Positions 10,219 through 18,448 of a stretch of DNA of 18,448 bases are shown one piece after another; positions within the stretch are counted from its first letter, which is position 1; every line of letters starts with the position of its first letter. The translations under genes were made by a program, and so were the position numbers. This DNA is from an uncultured Chloroflexota bacterium (lineage in GTDB: Bacteria > Chloroflexota > Anaerolineae > Caldilineales > Caldilineaceae), in assembly GCA_903879975.1 (NCBI GenBank), contig CAIRNL010000145.1, positions 1 through 18,448 of the forward strand, written 5' to 3'. The notes below the pieces were generated by a model that did not search any database, was not told the origin of the DNA, and worked only from the letters and a program-made list of their open reading frames with translations.

Positions 10219-12558
10219 TCATATTGTACCAATCTGCACTACAGTATTCGGATCGCCGTAGAGCGTGTAGGCCAGCCAGGTTGGGTTGGTGCTGTCGACC
10301 TGACGCAGGTGAACGCGCGCTGCCCGCATAGCCTCGCCCAGCGAATCGCCCGCAGCCAGCCGGCTGTAGAAATGTTTTGCAAACTCGACGGCCAGGTCAT
10401 CGTGCACTTCCCACAGTGCGCCGACGAAGGCGCTGGCGTTGGCCTCGCGGAAGAGCTTCTCCGCCCAGCCACCCAGCCCAGTCAGGCTGAAGTCGCTGCG
10501 GCCACCATCGCAGGCGTTGAGAAAGACCAGTGGCCTGGACTGGCGGATGCCGCGCAGACGGCTGGCCACCAGGTCGGCTGGACGCAGGTTGTCGTCGGAC
10601 AGTTCCAGCACGGAAGCGTCGGCATCTATCGTGTCGAATCGGCCGTGCGTGGCCACGTGCATGAGCTGGTAGCCGCCAGACAAGAAGAGCGCTTTTACCT
10701 CGGCCAGCGTCTTGGAAGGCCCGCTCACGTGGATCGCTCGTTCTACAGCCAGCGCGTTGAAAAAGGCTTGCTCCTGGGCGACAGCCGACAGCCCGACGTC
10801 AGGCAGCACGAGCGCGGCCTCTTGTACGGCGACACGCGTAGCAGGGCCGCGGCCGGCCAGCCAGCGCGCAAGCTGGAAATCGAGCGACCAGAAATTCTCC
10901 GCAATGTACTCCTTGCCCTCGCTCACGCTGTAGTGGTAGGGCTTGAGCAGTTCCCACGGAATCCATGGCTCATCGCTGGTGATGAGCATCGATTTGATCT
11001 TGCCTGCCTGCTGCAGCGGCTGGATGCGCGTGAAATACTCGATACGGAACTGCTCAGGCAGAAGCTGCTCGAAGAGACCTTCAGCCAGCACGGCGAGTTC
11101 CTCGCCCGTGCGCGCCCGCTCATTCTCCGTCAAATCACTGCTCAGACGCGTCACCATATCGTCCAGCGGTTCCAGTAGCTTTGCCAGGAAGGTCATTGGG
11201 TCTTGGCTGGTCAGCTCGATTTCGCCGACCTGTTCCCAACTGTAGGGCAGTTCCGGGTGTGTGGAGTTGAGCCAGAAGGCGAGTCGATTCTCGCTGCTCT
11301 TCTTTACTACCCGCAACTGCACATCCGCAGGCGGGGGTGGGTTGCGCTCAAAGCGGGCGAACTCGGGCAGATCGTCCGGACTGCGCGTGATCGTCACACT
11401 GGCACTTGATGCCACCGTATCGACCACCTCCGTCATGAACCAGACACTGCCGACTGGCCGTTCCTTGTGGTAGAAGTCGATGGTGATGCGTTTCTTGCCG
11501 AGCTCGCCGGACTTGAGCAGGAAGACCGCCGGGTCAGAGTCTCGGTCGGGGTGCACGGTAATCGTGCGTTCCCACATGCGCGTCTCTTCTTCAAAGTCGG
11601 GCGCGAGCACACGCACGGTAAGGTATTCGGGGGGCGGCGGTTCGCTGCCCTGCTTTGTGAACTCCACGGCGACGAGGCCGGCTGCAGCCGTCTTGACCGG
11701 TTTGTTCAGGCGCAACCGCACGATCAGCCACTCTACCTTGTTGCGCTGAAGACGTGCCGGAAATGCAAGATCGGTGTGAAAAGTGACCTCGATCGTCTCC
11801 GGTGCTGGAGAGGGCGCAGCGTCGGCAAGCTCCCAGTTCGCCGGCGCTGCCGCAGCGCTTTCTACTGAAGACTCGAAGTGGCGGGGATTGCCAACGGCAA
11901 GGGTTGTTTCTTGGGTTGCACTCTTCCAGCGTACAAAGCGGTCGACCCATATGGCAACTACGCCGGGGATCGCTTCCAGGCGGAGCAGTGCCGCCTCGTA
12001 GGGCCGCACGTCAAAGGGAGTGGTCTTGGCGAGCGCAGCCTGCAAGTCTTGGTCGATGGACGCAACTGCAATGCTTGCGCCCGGCGACAACTGAACGATG
12101 ATCTGCTCGACTGCCGGGCGGATGTCGTCCCATGCCTGGGGTAGCAGACTTGCACGATAAAACCTGCGCCCGATCGCATGGGCAGGCGGATCTGCGCTCT
12201 CCAGCATAATCGCCAGATCGCACAGGCGTTCGGCGGTGGCGCTCACATTGCTGATGAGGGCGGCAGTACGCAGGCTGGGTCGTGTCTCCGGCACGGCCAC
12301 CAGTTTGGCAAGATCCGCTCCGGCAACGGCGCGCACGCCGGGCAGTGCCAGCGCCGCACGGGCGAAGGCGTCCGCAAGAGCCTGGAAGCGGGACGGATCG
12401 GGGTGGGCTGACAGATCGCGCAGCGCGCTGGCAAGATCGCGGCGCAGCTGATCGAGTGCGGGCATCGTCGTTCGTCGCGGCAGAAATGGCCATCGCAGAT
12501 AGAGCGCCAGCACCGCCCGTTCAAGCAGTCCGTCATAGGTGTCGAGGTTTCGTGACAT
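10219..12558 (-). CDS. CHAT-domain (caspase-like cysteine protease) protein
   Basis: This is a 779-residue protein whose C-terminal third (about 500-779) is a CHAT domain, a clan CD caspase/separase-like peptidase fold. The catalytic pair is intact: His638 in MHVATHGRF and Cys683 in FLNACDGG. The rest of the fold is present too: SDEPWIPWELLKP near 528, FVGALWEVHDDLAVEFAKHFY near 711 and YTLYGDP near 764. Residues about 1-215 are alpha-helical and unrecognised, with no TPR pattern that I can see. Residues about 255-390 look like beta-sandwich domains often found before CHAT or NACHT modules. There is no signal peptide or membrane segment. It begins 15 bases after the methyltransferase stop, on the same strand, which suggests co-transcription. 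GC is like the chromosome, unlike the two genes upstream. Bacterial CHAT proteins often act as defence or cell-death effectors; that role here is inference. Confidence 0.9.
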   Translation of the reverse strand: MSRNLDTYDGLLERAVLALYLRWPFLPRRTTMPALDQLRRDLASALRDLSAHPDPSRFQALADAFARAALALPGVRAVAGADLAKLVAVPETRPSLRTAALISNVSATAERLCDLAIMLESADPPAHAIGRRFYRASLLPQAWDDIRPAVEQIIVQLSPGASIAVASIDQDLQAALAKTTPFDVRPYEAALLRLEAIPGVVAIWVDRFVRWKSATQETTLAVGNPRHFESSVESAAAAPANWELADAAPSPAPETIEVTFHTDLAFPARLQRNKVEWLIVRLRLNKPVKTAAAGLVAVEFTKQGSEPPPPEYLTVRVLAPDFEEETRMWERTITVHPDRDSDPAVFLLKSGELGKKRITIDFYHKERPVGSVWFMTEVVDTVASSASVTITRSPDDLPEFARFERNPPPPADVQLRVVKKSSENRLAFWLNSTHPELPYSWEQVGEIELTSQDPMTFLAKLLEPLDDMVTRLSSDLTENERARTGEELAVLAEGLFEQLLPEQFRIEYFTRIQPLQQAGKIKSMLITSDEPWIPWELLKPYHYSVSEGKEYIAENFWSLDFQLARWLAGRGPATRVAVQEAALVLPDVGLSAVAQEQAFFNALAVERAIHVSGPSKTLAEVKALFLSGGYQLMHVATHGRFDTIDADASVLELSDDNLRPADLVASRLRGIRQSRPLVFLNACDGGRSDFSLTGLGGWAEKLFREANASAFVGALWEVHDDLAVEFAKHFYSRLAAGDSLGEAMRAARVHLRQVDSTNPTWLAYTLYGDPNTVVQIGTI

Positions 12559-12573
12559 GGCGGTGACCCCAGT

Positions 12574-14595
12574 TCAACCCGATTCACGCGAATCTGAGAA
12601 CAACTCTGTCCAGGTCTGAGTCATCTCGTCCCGTGTCAAAGGAGTGTTGAGAAGGTAGCCAAGAGCTCCTCCACATTGCTTGCAAAACGTATAGCTGTCA
12701 GCTTTATCGATCTTGGTTGGCTGTGGCCATGTGTGCAGTTGCCGATTTTCATGGCTGCCAAGCACCAGGATGACGTCATGATGAAGTGAGTTTTGGTTCA
12801 CGATATGAACTGATGAGGGATTCTCTGAATGAATCACATATCGACTGTGCAGAATAAATCCCGCAAACTTGAGCGCATTGGTCAGGCTTGCCCACCCTTT
12901 AGGGTTCCAGTGATGGAAAGTGAATATCAGTCTTCCAGCAGGCTGTTTTAGAACACGATAGCACTCAGAAAAAATACCGGTCAGTACTGCTTCATATTGT
13001 TCATTCTCACTAAGTTGCTGGTTTACAGCAGTATCGTTGAGATCATAACTCCATTGCACTTCGGTTGGCAACCAGTAACGAAGCCAGACCCGGAAGAATG
13101 CAGCAAGATCGCCGTATTGCACGCTATCGAAGTAAGGCGGGTCAGTCACAATGTGATCAATACACTGATCGGGAAGGTCAAGCCGGATGGATGACCCTTG
13201 CAGAAGGGGATAGCGACGATTTTGGCCAATGAGTTCTGCAAAGACGTGGACTTCCTCACCAGAATCAATTTCACCGACGATCGGAACCTCAACTGCCTTC
13301 CCTGCACGAAGGCTGCGTTCGACGGGGGTCTTTGCCCAGAGTGTGCCGCGTACGAGGCGGCTCTCAAAGAGATTTTGTAGCGTTCCTGATGAGCGTGACG
13401 ACGCAAGCGGGTTATTTTCTAGCGCTGTATCGGGGAATGAATAGCCGTGTTGGGCAAATGTATGCCGGATTGCACCAGGGCGGTTCTTGCCAGCTCCCTT
13501 GTAGCCACAAAGCATTGAATTGAACTCTGTAGCTGTGGAGAAAAGGAGCGCAAACTTTAGCCGCTGTGCTGGTTCAAGACTGCCCAACTCCCTTGTTGCA
13601 GCGGAAAAAACCAGCAGTTGCCTGCTGGAAAACAAATCTAGATATGTGTGGATGCTTCGCCTGAGCAAGTCCGTCGATTTTGGCCCCGGCAAGACTGCAA
13701 AGTCCATGCAGGTAAGATCTAGTTGACTTCTCCTGGTATCGGCCTGCCTTATCATTTGTAAATCCATCTCTTGGATGGAAGAAAAAAAGAATCCGTGAGT
13801 AGCGCATTCACCTGCTACAGCGACTGGTACGTAGCGCTGGTAATATGGAATATCAAGGTCATCTTTGGGTTTTCTACCGCAGAGACAGACCCCAGTATTT
13901 TTTTCGTACAACCGTATATCAGGCTGCGAACAAGGTTTGCTGATCAGACTTTCCCCGTCATAAATCGCAAATGATTCGGAGTCAATTCTCACGAGCGAGT
14001 CATCTGGATTGTGGCGCAATATGAGACTGTCGACAAGTAGCATTTGGTTGCCACATTCACAGACACGACGTACAGCATAGAGCACAAATCTCAGGTCACA
14101 GTGCAATTGGCAATGGGGACATGTTGTCTGGAAATACATGCCCAACTCTCTGCGCAGGTTTGAGATCATCCTCGAAAACGTGTTCTTCAAGATGCTGACC
14201 GGAACGGAAGTGAGGGTTGCTCTGGCCTGCAGTATGGGAATGGGGTCGATATCAGCCCCGACAACGCTTGCCCCCATCCGTATAGCTTCGTGTATCGTTG
14301 TCCCTCCGCCGATCATTGGATCCAGAATAATCTGTCCTTCCAATCCACCGGGACTGTAAAAATTCCGTTGCGATTGGTTTGGCACCAAGTCTTTCAAAAT
14401 TGCGCGAAAGGTGGTGCCACACCGTCTAGCCCACCACTTATGAAGATAGGTATTAGGACGGTATAGATGTTTGTTATACGACTCTATCTCCGCCAACTGA
14501 TTGGCGAGCTCGGCGTCGAACTCAGTTCCAATCATGAGATTGTCTGTGTTGCTGTGAGAAAATTCGAACGCAAGCTGAGGTTCTTTGAGATTCAT
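12574..14595 (-). CDS. Zn-ribbon DNA methyltransferase (COG1743/DUF1156-like)
   Basis: This is an S-adenosylmethionine-dependent DNA amino-methyltransferase of 673 residues. Near the N-terminus is YLHKWWARRCGTTFRAIL (about 50-67), typical of the COG1743/DUF1156-like group. It is followed by the cofactor motif LDPMIGGGTTIHEA (91-104) and GADIDP (113-118). The catalytic motif DPPYFD (485-490) with YGDLAAFFRVWLR comes much later, so N4-cytosine or N6-adenine methylation is expected. The roughly 300 residues between carry cysteine pairs (C159/C162/C166, C179/C181, C237/C239) suggesting zinc ribbons, and another CxxC at 638-641. This middle part may hold target recognition. It starts 21 bases after the NotI-like gene and ends 15 bases before the CHAT gene. 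Its base composition is low: 26 G/C in 60 bases at 13501-13560, against 37 in 60 at 11101-11160 in the CHAT gene. Target sequence unknown. Confidence 0.88.
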   Translation of the reverse strand: MNLKEPQLAFEFSHSNTDNLMIGTEFDAELANQLAEIESYNKHLYRPNTYLHKWWARRCGTTFRAILKDLVPNQSQRNFYSPGGLEGQIILDPMIGGGTTIHEAIRMGASVVGADIDPIPILQARATLTSVPVSILKNTFSRMISNLRRELGMYFQTTCPHCQLHCDLRFVLYAVRRVCECGNQMLLVDSLILRHNPDDSLVRIDSESFAIYDGESLISKPCSQPDIRLYEKNTGVCLCGRKPKDDLDIPYYQRYVPVAVAGECATHGFFFSSIQEMDLQMIRQADTRRSQLDLTCMDFAVLPGPKSTDLLRRSIHTYLDLFSSRQLLVFSAATRELGSLEPAQRLKFALLFSTATEFNSMLCGYKGAGKNRPGAIRHTFAQHGYSFPDTALENNPLASSRSSGTLQNLFESRLVRGTLWAKTPVERSLRAGKAVEVPIVGEIDSGEEVHVFAELIGQNRRYPLLQGSSIRLDLPDQCIDHIVTDPPYFDSVQYGDLAAFFRVWLRYWLPTEVQWSYDLNDTAVNQQLSENEQYEAVLTGIFSECYRVLKQPAGRLIFTFHHWNPKGWASLTNALKFAGFILHSRYVIHSENPSSVHIVNQNSLHHDVILVLGSHENRQLHTWPQPTKIDKADSYTFCKQCGGALGYLLNTPLTRDEMTQTWTELFSDSRESG

Positions 14596-14616
14596 CGGTG
14601 GTCTACTGTAGAACGG

Positions 14617-15141
14617 CTACTTCCAGTTGACAGAAATGGAAATACCTCGTTTAGCCCTGTGGGTCAGGTTTGCCATAAAAATATCTTTTGACGGGATGCG
14701 AACATTCCCGCTGAAGGCCTTTAGCAGTTGCTCAGTGGTCGTAGACTCAATGTTGAGCTTGCCCGTATTCGTTGTATCCACCGTCTGAAATTCGACTATG
14801 ACGAAGTCTTCGATCTTGTTGCTAATTGGGCGATGTCGTGCCATGACGTAGTCAAACTTACCCAAGACACTATCGCCGGATGCCACCTCTCCAAATAAAA
14901 GCAGGTCGTGCCGATGACCGAAGTACTCATCTGCTATCTGTTGGAATACTAGATTGTTCTGCAGGAATCGGTTTGGGCAAATCGCTACAGTTCTATGAAC
15001 TTCGTTGCCTACAGTACAGGTTCGATTCTTCTTGATGCAGCTTTCTCCTGAAAAAGGGCAGGTTGATCCGCCAGTGACCGATTGGTGGATGGCGTTTCGA
15101 TTCGCAGGTAGGATTCCGAGTATTTCAATCGGGAGCCTCAT
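14617..15141 (-). CDS. NotI-like restriction endonuclease, apparently truncated at the C-terminus
   Basis: This 174-residue protein resembles the N-terminal half of the restriction enzyme NotI. Four cysteines are spaced like the NotI metal-binding cluster: C28 in TCPF, C35, C42 in CTV and C55 in ICPNRFL. Downstream, the PD-(D/E)XK-type nuclease residues appear intact: Asp97 in GKFDYVM, then Glu117 and Gln119 in VIVEFQTVD. NotI is about 380 residues and continues well past this point. Here the reading frame stops after NWK, only 21 bases before the methyltransferase ATG, so there is no room for a frameshifted remainder. It is either a genuine short form or a decayed gene that lost its C-terminal half. 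The ATG at 15139-15141 is preceded closely by AAGG. Low GC, shared with the methyltransferase, suggests they arrived together. Confidence 0.7.
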   Translation of the reverse strand: MRLPIEILGILPANRNAIHQSVTGGSTCPFSGESCIKKNRTCTVGNEVHRTVAICPNRFLQNNLVFQQIADEYFGHRHDLLLFGEVASGDSVLGKFDYVMARHRPISNKIEDFVIVEFQTVDTTNTGKLNIESTTTEQLLKAFSGNVRIPSKDIFMANLTHRAKRGISISVNWK

Positions 15142-15289
15142 TGCCTTCTTACAGATTTATCAGGCGATACACTGCTAACAGGATAGCACAAGCGTGCGGA
15201 ATTCACATATAGCCCCTACTTGCTACATTTTTCACACCCTTATCGTTGTTGCTCTCCATGAGTGGCATAGTAGCATAGTAGCTGATTTT

Positions 15290-15318
15290 TTGACATGCCT
15301 TCTGCTTTCACCTACAAT
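15290..15318 (+). promoter_or_regulatory. Near-consensus sigma-70-type promoter for alaS
   Basis: TTGACA (15290-15295) and TACAAT (15313-15318) are separated by exactly 17 bases. Transcription would start near 15325, giving a leader of about 50 bases before the alaS ATG. That is too short for a T-box leader. The promoter also shows that the longer reading frame from 15194 is not the true gene start. Confidence 0.75.
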
Positions 15319-15319
15319 C

Positions 15320-15334
15320 GTACGGATATCGTAC
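15320..15334. promoter_or_regulatory. Inverted repeat over the predicted alaS transcription start
   Basis: GTACG (15320-15324) and CGTAC (15330-15334) flank a GATAT spacer, directly after the -10 box and covering the expected +1 position. A repressor binding here would block initiation. A 5-bp stem is short, so chance is possible. Confidence 0.3.
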
Positions 15335-15373
15335 AGACGCGGTGACGCGCAGAATGCAGATGGATGGACGCGT

Positions 15374-18070
<2,697 letters not shown>

Positions 18071-18094
18071 GAGTTGGAGAGCCTTCCGTTTCAC

Positions 18095-18448
18095 ATGACC
18101 GAACTTTACCAAGTACCTTCTGATGCCACCCTGGAAGTAGTACGACGTGCGTTGGGACAGTGGCGCAACAAGCGTATTGCCTTGTTGCTGCCCGACGGCT
18201 GGCTTGAACTCAACAATGTGGCGCGCATGCGACTGTTGCAGCGCCAGGCCCAGATTCAGCACAACCAGGTAGCGATTGTCACGCATGAGACGGCGACGCG
18301 CAGCGCAGCCAGGCAGGTTGGTATTCCCGTCTTTGCGCACATGGAGGATGCTGCTGGCGACCGCTGGCAGATGAACCCCATGCTGCCGCCGGTCGACCCG
18401 CGCTCACCCGAAGCGGGGCTGCCCGATCCACCGCCATGGCGACGCAGC
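18095..18448 (+). CDS. Unrecognised protein, N-terminal 118 codons only (cut by window edge)
   Basis: An open frame runs from ATG 18095 to the window end, beginning MTELYQVPSDATLEVVRRAL. The N-terminal 85 residues alternate helix and strand: RIALLLPDGWLELNN, then RLLQRQAQIQHNQVAIVTHE and ARQVGIPVFAHMEDA. This looks like a Rossmann-type alpha/beta fold. It resembles the start of large Chloroflexota and actinobacterial proteins often annotated as baseplate-J-like or hypothetical membrane proteins, but that is from memory and weak. It is followed by a proline-rich linker. It lies 24 bases after alaS on the same strand and could be co-transcribed with it. The ribosome binding site is poor (GGAGA about 14 bases upstream). 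Confidence 0.6.
   Translation, partial: MTELYQVPSDATLEVVRRALGQWRNKRIALLLPDGWLELNNVARMRLLQRQAQIQHNQVAIVTHETATRSAARQVGIPVFAHMEDAAGDRWQMNPMLPPVDPRSPEAGLPDPPPWRRS

Noticed and set aside
12581..12594. GATTC-ACGC-GAATC hairpin at the methyltransferase/CHAT junction
   Set aside because: It lies in the last codons of the methyltransferase, has only 5 bp and could be chance; not enough to claim translational control.
15194..15373. N-terminal 60-residue extension of AlaRS from the ATG at 15194
   Set aside because: This part overlaps a near-perfect promoter and does not look like AlaRS, so the start was placed at 15374.

Overview
The window (about 18.4 kb, mostly near 60% GC) looks like a chromosomal segment of a Chloroflexota bacterium, possibly of the Anaerolineae/Caldilineae type. 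This is an inference: the secreted protease ends in a YLPM-type tail that I associate with exported Chloroflexota proteins, and the general gene mix fits. No rRNA or tRNA gene, CRISPR array or insertion sequence was seen. No gene-free stretch exceeds 300 bases; the longest are 1644-1914, 6082-6286 and 15142-15373.

Layout. (1) 1-1643, minus: the membrane half of a TRAP transporter (dctQ, then dctM running off the left edge). (2) 1644-1914: a divergent control region with two clear inverted repeats. (3) 1915-2943, plus: a TerC/Alx-family membrane protein. (4) 3042-6081, minus: an orphan hydantoinase B subunit downstream of a secreted trypsin-fold serine protease with its own extended -10 promoter. 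(5) 6287-8977, minus: mutS with a low-complexity insertion. (6) 9104-10108, minus: an SMP-30/gluconolactonase-family enzyme. (7) 10219-15141, minus: three tightly packed genes, in transcription order a NotI-like restriction endonuclease that looks truncated, a Zn-ribbon DNA methyltransferase, and a CHAT-domain (caspase-like) protein. (8) 15374-18070, plus: alaS behind a near-consensus sigma-70 promoter, followed by the start of an unrecognised gene.

The most interesting unit is (7). The gaps are 21 and 15 bases, so the genes may be co-transcribed. A modification enzyme, a NotI-type nuclease fold and a caspase-like protease in one run suggest a defence locus in which restriction or modification status could be linked to a protease effector. 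The caution is that the nuclease and methyltransferase have clearly lower GC than the CHAT gene and the rest of the window, so they may be a transferred cassette that landed between a resident CHAT gene and alaS. The rest is ordinary housekeeping, transport and secreted-enzyme content.
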